From positions 1 to 52,212 of the forward strand of contig JAGGUV010000095.1 of assembly GCA_021158345.1 (NCBI GenBank): 52,212 nucleotides of DNA. The letters run 5' to 3'. Within the stretch, counting starts at the first letter, position 1. Every line of letters begins with the position of its first letter. Source of the DNA: Bacteroidales bacterium (GTDB lineage: Bacteria > Bacteroidota > Bacteroidia > Bacteroidales > AUK083). This document shows positions 16,007 to 25,209 of this stretch, piece by piece. The position numbers were made by a program, and so were the translations under genes. The notes beneath the pieces are model-generated. The model searched no databases and was not told the DNA's origin. It saw only the letters and a program-made list of their open reading frames with translations.

Positions 16007-17374
16007 ATGAACATAACTAGAGAAGATACAAGCGATTTAACTGCTACTATTAAAATTGAAATAAAACACGATGATTATAAAGATGCAGTACAAAAAATAT
16101 TAAAAGATTACCAAAAAAAAGCAAATGTACCTGGATTCAGACCCGGAAAAGTGCCTTTTGGTATGATCAACAAAATGTATGGCAGAAATGTTGTTATTGA
16201 CGAGGTCAACAAAAGCCTTAGCGAGTCTATTTCTAAGTATATTACAGAAAATAAACTTAATATTTTAGGTAATCCTTTACCAAATATTGAAAAATCAAAA
16301 AATATTGATTGGGATAATTTCAAAGATTTTGAATTTTATTTTGATTTAGGTTTTGCTCCTGAATTTGACATTGACCTTGAAAATAATATTGAAATTGATT
16401 ATTATAATATTCTTCCAGACCAAAAAATGGTTGACGAAAATATTAAAGGTCTTCAGAAAAGATATGGTACTACAATAAATCCTGAAACAGCTGAAGAAAA
16501 TGATATTCTTAAAGGTGAAATTATTGAACTCGACGAAAACGGCGAAATAAAAGAAAATGGTGTTAAAAACAACACCAGCATTATGCCTGCATATATCAAA
16601 CTTAAAACTGTTAAGTCAAAATTTATTGGAGCTAAAAAAGGTAAAGAAATAAAATTTAATCCTTTAAACGCTATTAAAAATAACACTGAAGTTTCTTCAA
16701 TGTTAGGTATTAAGAATTCTGAAGATAAAGCAATGAATTCTGATTATAAATTTACTGTTGAAACAATTGAAAGAATTCTCCCTGCAGAAATCAACAAAGA
16801 TTTATTCAAAAAAGTCTTTCCTAATGACAATATTGAAACAGAAGAAGAATTTACTGAATTAGTAAAAAAAGACCTTTCAAAAAGTTTTGTTTACGACAGC
16901 GACAGAAAATTTTTAAACGATGTTCAGACAAATCTTCTTAAAACAACAAATTTATCTTTACCTGATGAATTTATGAAACGTTGGATTTTTGAAAATAATA
17001 AAGATAAATTTTCAAAAGAAGATATTGAAAAAGATTATACTGCTAATGCAGAAGGTGTAAAATGGCAACTGATAGAAAATAAAATTGTTGAAAAATACAA
17101 AATTGATGTAAGTGATAAAGATGTTAAAGATTACGTTATCAATTATTTCAAACAACAATTCCCTTCAAATCCAAACGATTCGGAAGAAGATATTAATAAA
17201 AGATTAGGGACTATTGCTGACAGTGTATTGAAAAACAAAGAAGAAGCAGAAAAAATCAAAACAAATTTATTTAGTGAAAAATTAACAAATTTATTTAAAT
17301 CAAAAATAAAAATTAAAAATAAAGACATAGAGTTTGAAAAATTTGTTAAATTAGTATCGAAAAAAGAAAAATAA
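16007..17374 (+). CDS. tig: Trigger factor, ribosome-associated chaperone
   Basis: Chaperone that binds nascent chains at the ribosome exit tunnel. Start is set at the ATG of MNITRED (16007), since the open frame upstream runs through the tRNA. This gives 455 residues. The N-terminal ribosome-binding domain carries the signature VPGFRPGKVPFGMI (about 44-57). The middle region (about 160-240) corresponds to the FKBP-like domain but is divergent, as in other Bacteroidota trigger factors. The rest is the helical C-terminal cradle, rich in Lys and Glu. It is followed 12 bases later by clpP and then clpX, a widely conserved order that couples nascent-chain handling with proteolysis. Confidence 0.93.
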   Translation: MNITREDTSDLTATIKIEIKHDDYKDAVQKILKDYQKKANVPGFRPGKVPFGMINKMYGRNVVIDEVNKSLSESISKYITENKLNILGNPLPNIEKSKNIDWDNFKDFEFYFDLGFAPEFDIDLENNIEIDYYNILPDQKMVDENIKGLQKRYGTTINPETAEENDILKGEIIELDENGEIKENGVKNNTSIMPAYIKLKTVKSKFIGAKKGKEIKFNPLNAIKNNTEVSSMLGIKNSEDKAMNSDYKFTVETIERILPAEINKDLFKKVFPNDNIETEEEFTELVKKDLSKSFVYDSDRKFLNDVQTNLLKTTNLSLPDEFMKRWIFENNKDKFSKEDIEKDYTANAEGVKWQLIENKIVEKYKIDVSDKDVKDYVINYFKQQFPSNPNDSEEDINKRLGTIADSVLKNKEEAEKIKTNLFSEKLTNLFKSKIKIKNKDIEFEKFVKLVSKKEK

Positions 17375-17386
17375 TTTTTAGACTAT

Positions 17387-18076
17387 ATGAATACTGAAGA
17401 ATTTAAAAAATATGCTGTAAAGCATCAAGGAATAAGTAGTGTTACTTTAGATAATTATATTTCAGCAAATACAGGATATATATCTCCGACAATTATTGAA
17501 GAACGTCAATTAAACGTAGCACAAATGGATGTGTTTTCACGTTTAATGATGGATAGGATTATTTTTCTTGGCGTTCCTATCGATGATAACGTTGCAAATA
17601 TCATACAAGCACAGTTACTATTTCTTCAATCAGTAGATACAAAAAAAGACATTCAAATCTATCTTAATACACCCGGTGGTGCTGTATATCCAGGATTAGG
17701 AATATACGATACAATGCAATATATTCAACCTGATGTAGCAACAATTTGTACAGGTATGGCTGCATCTATGGGCGCTGTTTTGCTTTGTGCAGGCACTAAA
17801 GGCAAACGCTCTGCACTTAATCACTCAAGAGTATTAATACATCAGCCTTTAGGAGGCATGCAAGGACAAGCTTCTGATATTGAAATCACTGCAAGAGAAA
17901 TAATGAAAATAAAGAAAGAATTATATGAAATTATTTCTCTCCATTCGGGACAATCATATAAAAAAATATGGAAAGACGGTGACAGAGATTTTTGGATGAC
18001 TGCCAGTGAAGCTAAAGAGTACGGCATGATTGATGAAGTGCTTACAGCTACTAAAAACACTAAAAAGAAGAAATAA
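17387..18076 (+). CDS. clpP: ClpP, ATP-dependent protease proteolytic subunit
   Basis: Serine peptidase that forms the tetradecameric chamber of the Clp protease. The triad is visible: Ser127 in GMAASMGAVLL, His152 in SRVLIHQPLGG and Asp201 in GDRDFWM. The YLNTPGGAVYPGLGIYD strand (about 92-108) and the hydrophobic-pocket helix are typical. At 229 residues it is slightly longer than E. coli ClpP because of an N-terminal segment of about 25 residues. It lies between tig and clpX with short gaps (12 and 29 bases), consistent with one operon. Confidence 0.97.
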   Translation: MNTEEFKKYAVKHQGISSVTLDNYISANTGYISPTIIEERQLNVAQMDVFSRLMMDRIIFLGVPIDDNVANIIQAQLLFLQSVDTKKDIQIYLNTPGGAVYPGLGIYDTMQYIQPDVATICTGMAASMGAVLLCAGTKGKRSALNHSRVLIHQPLGGMQGQASDIEITAREIMKIKKELYEIISLHSGQSYKKIWKDGDRDFWMTASEAKEYGMIDEVLTATKNTKKKK

Positions 18077-18105
18077 TTTTTTATTGCAAATAATAACTTA
18101 TTCTT

Positions 18106-19338
18106 ATGAGTAAAAATATTGAAAGATGTTCCTTTTGTGGAAAACCCAAAAAAGAATGTAACATTCTTGTTGCAGGATTAAATGCTTTTATTTGTGATAA
18201 ATGTATTGAACAGGCTAATATTATTATTAAAGATGAGGTAGATTATAAATCTACTAAAAAATTTTCTGATTTTAAGATATTTAAACCCCTTGAAATAAAA
18301 AAATATCTCGACCAATATGTTATTGGACAGGACCAGGCAAAAAAAATTCTTTCTGTTGCTGTTTACAATCATTATAAAAGAATAACACATCCTTCTGACA
18401 AGCTTGAAGATGTTGAAATTGAAAAATCAAACATTATTATTGCAGGCGAAACAGGCACAGGTAAAACACTGCTTGCACGTACTATTGCTAAAATGTTAAA
18501 TGTGCCATTTTGTATTGCTGATGCTACTGTTTTAACAGAAGCAGGTTATGTTGGCGAAGATGTTGAAAGCATATTATCAAAACTTTTACAAGCTGCTGAT
18601 TACGACGTAAAAGCTGCTGAAAGAGGTATTATTTTTATTGACGAAATTGACAAAATTGCAAGGAAAAACGATAACCCTTCAATTACCAGAGATGTATCAG
18701 GAGAAGGTGTGCAACAAGCTTTGTTAAAACTCGTCGAAGGTGCTATTATTAATGTTCCGCCTCAAGGTGGCAGAAAACATCCTGAACAAAAAATGATTCA
18801 GGTGAACACTAAAAACATTCTCTTTATTTCAGGTGGCGCTTTTAATAATATCAATAAAATTATCGGAGGCAGACTGCAAACAAATATGATTGGCTTCAAT
18901 TACGATAAAGAAAAAGAAGATATTGACAAATCAAATATGCTTCAATATGTTTCACCTCAGGATTTTAGAGCCTTTGGATTAATACCCGAAATTGTTGGCC
19001 GTTTCCCTGTTGTTACTTATCTTAATCCTCTCGACAAAGATATTCTTAAAAGAATTTTAACAGAACCTAAAAATTCTTTAATAAAACAATACACCAAACT
19101 ATTTGAAATAGATGGAGTAAAATTAAGTTTTGATAATGATGTTCTTGATTTTATTGTTGATAAATCTATTGAATTTAAACTTGGCGCCAGAGGATTACGC
19201 TCTATAATTGAGTCTATTATGACTGATGCTATGTTTGATTTGCCTTCTGATAAATCCGTAAAAAAACTACACATAACTCTCAATTATACTAAACAAAAAT
19301 TCAGAGAGACAACTATGTTAAAACATAAAGTTGCTTAA
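18106..19338 (+). CDS. clpX: ClpX, AAA+ unfoldase of the Clp protease
   Basis: Hexameric ATP-driven unfoldase that delivers substrates to ClpP. The 410 residues begin with a four-cysteine zinc-binding domain ([11 protein letters not shown] and FICDKC, about 8-38), followed by the AAA+ module with Walker A GETGTGKT (about 113-120), Walker [12 protein letters not shown], sensor/arginine-finger regions, and the RG(A)RGLRSI box near the C-terminus ([11 protein letters not shown]). IGF-type ClpP-binding loop sequence is represented by MIGFNYD (about 262-268). It is the third gene of the tig-clpP-clpX cluster. Confidence 0.97.
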   Translation: MSKNIERCSFCGKPKKECNILVAGLNAFICDKCIEQANIIIKDEVDYKSTKKFSDFKIFKPLEIKKYLDQYVIGQDQAKKILSVAVYNHYKRITHPSDKLEDVEIEKSNIIIAGETGTGKTLLARTIAKMLNVPFCIADATVLTEAGYVGEDVESILSKLLQAADYDVKAAERGIIFIDEIDKIARKNDNPSITRDVSGEGVQQALLKLVEGAIINVPPQGGRKHPEQKMIQVNTKNILFISGGAFNNINKIIGGRLQTNMIGFNYDKEKEDIDKSNMLQYVSPQDFRAFGLIPEIVGRFPVVTYLNPLDKDILKRILTEPKNSLIKQYTKLFEIDGVKLSFDNDVLDFIVDKSIEFKLGARGLRSIIESIMTDAMFDLPSDKSVKKLHITLNYTKQKFRETTMLKHKVA

Positions 19339-19398
19339 TTTTTTTCATACTTTTGTATTACCTGATGATTAATAAAGCTTATCTTTCAGTGTAATATT

Positions 19399-19986
19399 AT
19401 GAAAAAAATCACTTTTATACTTTTCATACTTATTATTAATATTTATTATCCCTATTCTCAGGAAATAAAAAAATATTATCCTGTAAAAGCTACAATAATA
19501 AATAATGATTCAATTCCAATAATAATACTTCCAAAAATAGATATTGTAAGTACCCCGATAATAAGAAACAAAAGAGAATGGCGAAGATACATTAGACTTG
19601 TACGAAATGTAAAAAAAGTATATCCTTATGCTAAACTGGCTTCAATAAAATTGCAAGAATATGATGTCCTGTTGAAAAATGCCAAAAACGAAAAACAAAG
19701 GCGTAAATTGATGAGAAAAGCAGAAAAAGAAATTGAAGACAGATATGGTAATGAACTGCGAAAACTAACTTTTTCTCAGGGAAAAATCTTAATGAAACTT
19801 CTTGACAGGGAAACTCAACATACTTCTTATGAACTTGTAGAAGATTTAAGAGGAAAATTTGTTGTGTTTTTCTGGCAGGGTATTGCAAGAATTTTCGGAT
19901 ACAACCTTAAAATAAAATACGATCCTTTGAAAAAAGATAAAGATATTGAATTAATTGTTTTAATGATTGAAAGGGGGAAGATATAA
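19399..19986 (+). CDS. DUF4294 family exported protein
   Basis: A 195-residue Bacteroidota-specific protein of unknown function. An N-terminal signal peptide (about 1-20, ending YYPYSQ) exports it. The conserved core contains EWRRYIRLVRNVKKVYPYAKLA (core RRYIRLVRNVKKVYPYA), a charged helix with RKLMRKAEKEIEDRYG and the segment LTFSQGKILMKLLDRET (about 127-143), which are the DUF4294 signatures. It follows clpX and may have its own promoter (TACTTTTG, 19348-19355). The position next to tig-clpP-clpX recurs in the phylum, but no role in proteolysis has been shown. It converges on the TlpA-like gene. Confidence 0.85.
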   Translation: MKKITFILFILIINIYYPYSQEIKKYYPVKATIINNDSIPIIILPKIDIVSTPIIRNKREWRRYIRLVRNVKKVYPYAKLASIKLQEYDVLLKNAKNEKQRRKLMRKAEKEIEDRYGNELRKLTFSQGKILMKLLDRETQHTSYELVEDLRGKFVVFFWQGIARIFGYNLKIKYDPLKKDKDIELIVLMIERGKI

Positions 19987-20011
19987 TTATTCCCAAATTC
20001 TATAATCTACC

Positions 20012-21373
20012 CTATTTTATCCCATTTTTCTTAACACTTCTTTTCAATCCATTATAAGTTATAGGTTTAGCAAGTATTTTATTGTTTTTATCTAAAAGGA
20101 ACATAGTAGGTGTGGCATAAATATTATAATCAATTGCAGCAGCATTATCCCAACCATTAAAATCTGTTACAACAGTCCAGGGAAGATTTAGCATAGTCAA
20201 CGCCTGTTCAAGATTTTCCTTATTTTCATCAAGACTGACAGAAAATATTACAAGGTTTTTATTATCAATATTTTTATACCATTTTTTTAATTTAGGCAAC
20301 AGCCTCATACAATGTGAACATTTACTTGACCAAAAAAGCACCAGTTTATAATTGGCATTAATTTTTGACAAAGACATTATTTTTCCTTCGATATTTGGTA
20401 AAACAATATCAGGGACAACTTTCCCTACTGCCATTTTCTTATATTTTTCAAGTCTTTGATATATGTCAGAATCTTCATCTTTATTTTCACATTGTCCGGG
20501 GACATTATAATTTGTGGCAATATGCAATAAGACCTCATCAAAATGATAATGTTCAAAACCCTGCACAAGATAATTAAAAACAAAAGCATACATTTTATCG
20601 TTGTCGAATGTTAACTGCAAAATTTTGTCCACAGCAAAAGAGAATTCCTGTTCGAGTTCTGCTTTTGACATATTTTGGTCGGAAAATAACCCGAGAAAAT
20701 CGGTTATTTTTTTTATAAAAATATCCGAATAAATAAGGCTTGTATCATTAAAATCAACATTATCAAACCAATGATTTTGAAAATATTTTTTTTGTTCTTC
20801 AATTTGTAAATCAGGGGGAACAAAAGGTTTCATGTCAATTTTTATCATTTTAGATACAAATGCCTTGGGATGATGTTTAATAATTGAATCAGCCCAAATA
20901 TGCAATTTGTTTTGCACTTGATCAAATTCGTGATAAGCAGTTTTATAAAATTCTGTATTTTTTGGATACCAAGTAAGTACCGGGCTTAGCAACTCTAATT
21001 TTTTGTTGGTCTCGTTTCTAAAAGAAATGTATGAATAATAAATTTTATTTTCTTCGGATTTAATTATTTTCAAACTGTCCTGCATTGCAGGCCATTGAGT
21101 CTCAAAATCAATATCAGGTTCATCAACAAAAAACACAAAACCATTTTTGCCATCAGAGATACGATACATACCGGGAACAATGTTCTTTTTTATCAAATAT
21201 TTCAATTTCCCATTCTTTATTTCTGTACTGTCTATTTTATAAAATCTGTCGCCTTTAAACTGTTGGAGGTAAAATATTCTGTCTCGACAGTTTGATATTT
21301 TTACTTCTATCTGCCCAAGAGAAAATAATGGAAAAAGAATAAACAAAAAGTATGTGATAATCAATTTTTTCAT
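20012..21373 (-). CDS. TlpA-like thiol:disulfide protein with DUF4369/5106-like N-terminal part
   Basis: Periplasmic thioredoxin-fold protein of 453 residues, probably involved in thiol reduction or cytochrome/envelope protein maturation. A signal peptide (about 1-20, ending FSLGQ) is followed by a long N-terminal region (about 20-310) that resembles the DUF4369/DUF5106 domains found ahead of TlpA domains in Bacteroidota. The C-terminal thioredoxin domain (about 318-453) has the redox pair Cys352/Cys355 in WSSKCSHCMRLLPKL and the cis-Pro loop YATPTMFLLD. It stands alone, converging on the DUF4294 gene. Redox partners and substrates are not visible in the neighbourhood. Confidence 0.85.
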   Translation of the reverse strand: MKKLIITYFLFILFPLFSLGQIEVKISNCRDRIFYLQQFKGDRFYKIDSTEIKNGKLKYLIKKNIVPGMYRISDGKNGFVFFVDEPDIDFETQWPAMQDSLKIIKSEENKIYYSYISFRNETNKKLELLSPVLTWYPKNTEFYKTAYHEFDQVQNKLHIWADSIIKHHPKAFVSKMIKIDMKPFVPPDLQIEEQKKYFQNHWFDNVDFNDTSLIYSDIFIKKITDFLGLFSDQNMSKAELEQEFSFAVDKILQLTFDNDKMYAFVFNYLVQGFEHYHFDEVLLHIATNYNVPGQCENKDEDSDIYQRLEKYKKMAVGKVVPDIVLPNIEGKIMSLSKINANYKLVLFWSSKCSHCMRLLPKLKKWYKNIDNKNLVIFSVSLDENKENLEQALTMLNLPWTVVTDFNGWDNAAAIDYNIYATPTMFLLDKNNKILAKPITYNGLKRSVKKNGIK

Positions 21374-21560
21374 ATATCAATCATTTTATAATTTATTAAT
21401 AACAAACCAATTACAAAATTCATAAATAAATGTAATCGCTTTGCTTTAGCATAAACTTATTCTAATTAGTGTCGACATGCTATAATTAAAAAAGTATATG
21501 TTCAAATTAATTTTTTATCAAAAATATTATTTTTTTATCAATAAAAAAACTATTGTAAAT

Positions 21561-21588
21561 GTAGAGACACAAAATATTGTGTCTCTAC
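21561..21588. repeat. GTAGAGACAC/GTGTCTCTAC palindromic repeat
   Basis: A perfect 10-bp stem, GTAGAGACAC (21561-21570) and GTGTCTCTAC (21579-21588), encloses an 8-base AT loop. Similar GTAGAGAC-type palindromes are familiar intergenic repeats in Bacteroidota (memory, not searched). No T-tract follows, so it is not a classical terminator. It lies in the 317-base gap 21374-21690, which otherwise holds only AT-rich sequence and a GACATGCTATAATTAA motif near 21474. Confidence 0.7.
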
Positions 21589-21690
21589 AATACGACAAAA
21601 AATAATTTACGGATTTATGATAAACTCAATTATTAAATATAATATCTCCCAAATAAAAACAATTTTATATTTTTACAAAAAAAAACGCTT

Positions 21691-22578
21691 TTGAAAAAGA
21701 AAAAAATATTATTCATAATAAATCCTATTTCCGGAACAAATAGAAAAAGGAAAAAAGAAAAAACATTAAAATATATAAACAAATATATTGACACTGATAA
21801 ATATCACTATAAATATATCTTTACAAAAGCAAAAAATCACGCTAAAAGCTTAAGTATTGAAGCAGCGGAAAACGGCTATGACATAATTGTAGCAGTTGGT
21901 GGTGATGGAACAATAAATGAAGTCTCAAAAACATTAATTAACACAGATATTATTCTCGGCATAATACCATTAGGCTCGGGAAACGGATTAGCAAGACATC
22001 TTAATATTCCTCTTAATTTAAAAAAAACAATAAAAATAATTAACAAGTGTAAGACTAAAAAAATAGATACTGTAATTGTTAATAATGATGCTTTTATAAG
22101 CATAGCAGGAGTAGGTTTTGATGCATACATAGCAAAAAAATTCGAACAGAATATACATCGCGGGTTCAAGACTTATTTTAACCTTATCTTAAAAAAATAT
22201 ATAAATTATGAACCCAAAGAATACATAATTGAGATTGATGGTAAAAGAACTGTTGAAAAATCACTTTTTATTACTGTTGCTAATTCAAATCAATTTGGCT
22301 ACAATGCTATAATTGCACCAAATGCAAAATTAAACGACGGATTAATTGATGTATGTATTACAAAAAAACCACCTGTAATAAAAGCCATATTTATTTCAAA
22401 TCTTTTATTTTTGAGAAAAATTGACAAATCAAAATTTATTAAAATCATTCAGACAAAAAAAATAAAAATAATTCGCCAACAAAATAACATAATAAATCTT
22501 GACGGAGAACAAATACTTCTGTCAAAAGAACTAAATATTAAAGTCAATCCATTATCGTTAAATGTAATTGTTCCATAA
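21691..22578 (+). CDS. Diacylglycerol kinase-like lipid kinase (YegS/BmrU family)
   Basis: Phosphorylates a lipid such as diacylglycerol or an isoprenoid-linked lipid; soluble, acting at the inner-membrane face. The 295-residue protein has the DAGK catalytic signatures ILFIINPISGTNRKRKK (about 6-22), the nucleotide-binding loop VAVGGDGTINEVSKTLI (about 69-85) and GIIPLGSGNGLARHL (about 90-104). The C-terminal domain (about 150-295) holds NLDGEQI, as in YegS. The start is a TTG at 21691, since no ATG precedes the first conserved strand; the first residues are then Met-Lys-Lys-Lys. It is followed 11 bases later by the SUI1 gene. Confidence 0.88.
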   Translation: MKKKKILFIINPISGTNRKRKKEKTLKYINKYIDTDKYHYKYIFTKAKNHAKSLSIEAAENGYDIIVAVGGDGTINEVSKTLINTDIILGIIPLGSGNGLARHLNIPLNLKKTIKIINKCKTKKIDTVIVNNDAFISIAGVGFDAYIAKKFEQNIHRGFKTYFNLILKKYINYEPKEYIIEIDGKRTVEKSLFITVANSNQFGYNAIIAPNAKLNDGLIDVCITKKPPVIKAIFISNLLFLRKIDKSKFIKIIQTKKIKIIRQQNNIINLDGEQILLSKELNIKVNPLSLNVIVP

Positions 22579-22589
22579 CACATAAATTT

Positions 22590-22931
22590 ATGAACAAAAA
22601 GAAAAAAATTAAAGATATTGTATATTCAACTAACCCTAATTTTAAGTACGAATATGAGGAAGATGAAATACAAGATACTTTGCCTCCAAAACAACAGAAA
22701 TTAAAAATATTGCTTGACAGAAAATTAAAAGGAGGCAAAAAAGTTACCATCATTAAAGGCTTTGTCGGAACCGACCAAGATTTAAAAAATTTAGGTAAAA
22801 TGTTGAAGACAAAACTCAGTGTTGGAGGTTCTGTAAAAAACAATGAAATAATACTGCAGGGCGACCTAAGAGATAAAGTTTTTGATATTTTAACAAAATC
22901 AGGTTATAAAACGAAAAAGTCAGGTGGATAA
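22590..22931 (+). CDS. SUI1/YciH-type translation initiation factor
   Basis: Small eIF1/SUI1-like protein, 113 residues. The SUI1 domain occupies the C-terminal two thirds: LKILLDRKLKGGKKVTIIKG (about 34-53), the loop GTDQDLKNLGKMLKTKL and the strand SVKNNEIILQGD, the same order as in E. coli YciH and eukaryotic eIF1. The bacterial protein probably modulates start-codon selection, though its importance varies. It follows the lipid kinase by 11 bases, on the same strand. Confidence 0.9.
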   Translation: MNKKKKIKDIVYSTNPNFKYEYEEDEIQDTLPPKQQKLKILLDRKLKGGKKVTIIKGFVGTDQDLKNLGKMLKTKLSVGGSVKNNEIILQGDLRDKVFDILTKSGYKTKKSGG

Positions 22932-23067
22932 TTTCTAAGAAATAATTTTAAAATTTCATTCTAAAAAAAAAGCAATTAAGAATTTTAATAATTTTGCAAA
23001 AGATATTTCTTAAGCAGTTAAACACATTATCTGTAATTAACTCTTAATTATTTAAAAATTTAAATCA

Positions 23068-23343
23068 ATGAAAGTAAGTTTTTTTCACAGGCCGAAACCA
23101 AAAAAATTCGAATTCAAACCGCGTTATTATAATAAAGAAAAAGAAGAAAGAGAAATGCGGGAAAAAAGGATTAAAAAAGAAATAGAAAACGAAAGTAAAG
23201 ACATTAAACATTTTGAATCGGAAATACATAATAAATGGAAAAGGACTGACAGAGATAAAATGAGACAGAAATCAATTAGAAGGACAATAATATATATTTT
23301 GCTTCTATTAATGATTTTGTATTTAATGTTTCATAAATTTTAA
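23068..23343 (+). CDS. Small basic protein with C-terminal membrane helix
   Basis: A 91-residue protein I cannot assign. About 70 highly charged residues (KEKEEREMREKRIKKEIENE core, likely helical and possibly coiled-coil) are followed by a single hydrophobic helix, TIIYILLLLMILYLMF (about 73-88), and a short basic tail. The topology predicts a cytoplasmic charged helix anchored at the C-terminus. It ends 5 bases before the mutL start, so co-transcription is likely, and coding composition matches neighbours, which supports it being real. Function unknown. Confidence 0.72.
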   Translation: MKVSFFHRPKPKKFEFKPRYYNKEKEEREMREKRIKKEIENESKDIKHFESEIHNKWKRTDRDKMRQKSIRRTIIYILLLLMILYLMFHKF

Positions 23344-23348
23344 AATAT

Positions 23349-25196
23349 ATGCCTGATATAATAAAGCTACTGCCTGATTCAGTTGCAAACCAGATAGCTG
23401 CCGGTGAGGTAATACAAAGACCTGCATCAGTAGTAAAAGAATTACTTGAAAATTCTATTGATTCAGGAGCTACTGAAATTAAATTAATTATTAAAGATGC
23501 AGGAAAAACATCTATACAAGTAATTGATAATGGCTGTGGTATGTCTGATACTGACGCCAGATTATGTTTTGAAAGACATGCTACTTCAAAAATTACTAAT
23601 GCAAACGATTTATTCGCAATACGCACTCTCGGTTTCAGAGGAGAAGCACTTGCTTCTATTGCTGCCATTGCACATATTGAGCTTAAAACAAAAAAAGAAA
23701 ATCAGGAGCTTGGAACTGCTATTGAAATAAAAGGTTCAAAATTTATTGACCAATACCCCTGTTCTTGTCAAAAAGGAACTTCTTTCTCTGTAAAAAATTT
23801 ATTTTATAATGTTCCTGCCAGAAGAAATTTTTTAAAATCAAACACTGTTGAAACAAGACATATTTTTGACGAGTTTTTTAGAGTTGTTTTAACAAATCCT
23901 GAAATTTCGTTTTCATTATACAATAACACAAAACAAATATATCAATTAAACAGCGCCACATTAAAACAACGTATTGTTACTCTTATGGGTAATACTTATA
24001 ACAAGAAACTGATACCTGTGGAACAAAAAACCGACATTGTTTCCATTAAAGGATTTATATGTAAACCTGAATTTGCTAAAAAAACCAGAAATGAACAATT
24101 TTTCTTTGTTAATAATAGATTTATTAAAAATGCTTACTTAAATCATGCTGTAATAAATTCTTTTAAGGAATTAATACCTGAAAATACTTTCCCATCATAT
24201 TTTATTTATTTTGATATTGATCCTACAAAAATTGACATTAACATTCATCCTACAAAAACAGAAATAAATTTTCAGGACAGCCAGGTTATTTATGCTATCT
24301 TAAAAGCTGCAATACGACAGTCAATAGGAAAATATTCCCTTACTCCAACAATGGATTTCGACTTAGACAAAAGTCTGGATTTTCCTGAACCTACTAACAA
24401 GACAAATATTATAGCCCCAAAAATAAATATTAATCCTAATTTTAATCCATTTGAAAATAATAAACATAGTGTTAATACAAGAATAAGCAACAGAGAAAGA
24501 TTAAATAATGAAAACTGGTCAAAACTTTATAATAATTTTGAAAAACAGACTTTTAATCACGAAGAAGAACAGCTATCAATTAATCATAAAACTGATAGGG
24601 CAAATTCAGAAATAAACCAAGACAAATATGGAGATATATTTCAGTTACAAAATCAATTTATCATTACAAAAACAAAATCAGGTATTATTATTATTGACCA
24701 ACAAAAAGCACACGAAAGAATATTGTACGAAGAATTTTTAAAAAAATCAGATAACGATGATAATATTGTGCAAAAAAAACTCTTCTCAGAAGAAATAAAA
24801 TTTCCGTTATTTGATTTTAATTTAATAACAGATTTACTTGATGATTTTAATTCCTTAGGGTTTAACATATCTATTTCTGAAAATAAACAAAATACAATTA
24901 TTATTAACGGAGCTCCAAATTCAGCATCAAACAACGATTTAAAAAAATTAATAGAAAATATTCTTGAAAATTATAAATTAAATAAAACTGATTTAAATAT
25001 TGATAAAAAAATTAATTTAGCATTTTCAATGGCTAAAAATTTATCGACAAAAAAAGGAGTTAAACTTCATATTGAAGAGATGAAAAATATTATTGACAGA
25101 TTATTTGCTTGCGAAGCACCATATTCATCACCGGAAGGCACTCCAACATTAATAAAAATTTCTGTTGAAGATATTGAAAAAAAATTTAATATTTAA
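23349..25196 (+). CDS. mutL: MutL, DNA mismatch repair protein
   Basis: GHKL ATPase that links MutS mismatch recognition to strand incision. The N-terminal ATPase domain has the expected motifs: AAGEVIQRPASVVKELLENS (about 17-36), VIDNGCGM (about 58-65), TSKI and RTLGFRGEALASI (about 93-105). The transducer domain covers about 210-330. The C-terminal dimerisation domain (about 430-615) starts after a divergent low-complexity linker. The endonuclease motif DQHAxxE seen in many MutLs is represented only by a related sequence, IIDQQKAHERILYEEF (about 449-464), in which HAxER is conserved. Length (615) is normal. It is followed 13 bases later by the first rhomboid gene. Confidence 0.95.
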   Translation: MPDIIKLLPDSVANQIAAGEVIQRPASVVKELLENSIDSGATEIKLIIKDAGKTSIQVIDNGCGMSDTDARLCFERHATSKITNANDLFAIRTLGFRGEALASIAAIAHIELKTKKENQELGTAIEIKGSKFIDQYPCSCQKGTSFSVKNLFYNVPARRNFLKSNTVETRHIFDEFFRVVLTNPEISFSLYNNTKQIYQLNSATLKQRIVTLMGNTYNKKLIPVEQKTDIVSIKGFICKPEFAKKTRNEQFFFVNNRFIKNAYLNHAVINSFKELIPENTFPSYFIYFDIDPTKIDINIHPTKTEINFQDSQVIYAILKAAIRQSIGKYSLTPTMDFDLDKSLDFPEPTNKTNIIAPKININPNFNPFENNKHSVNTRISNRERLNNENWSKLYNNFEKQTFNHEEEQLSINHKTDRANSEINQDKYGDIFQLQNQFIITKTKSGIIIIDQQKAHERILYEEFLKKSDNDDNIVQKKLFSEEIKFPLFDFNLITDLLDDFNSLGFNISISENKQNTIIINGAPNSASNNDLKKLIENILENYKLNKTDLNIDKKINLAFSMAKNLSTKKGVKLHIEEMKNIIDRLFACEAPYSSPEGTPTLIKISVEDIEKKFNI

Positions 25197-25209
25197 AAAA
25201 AAATTATAA

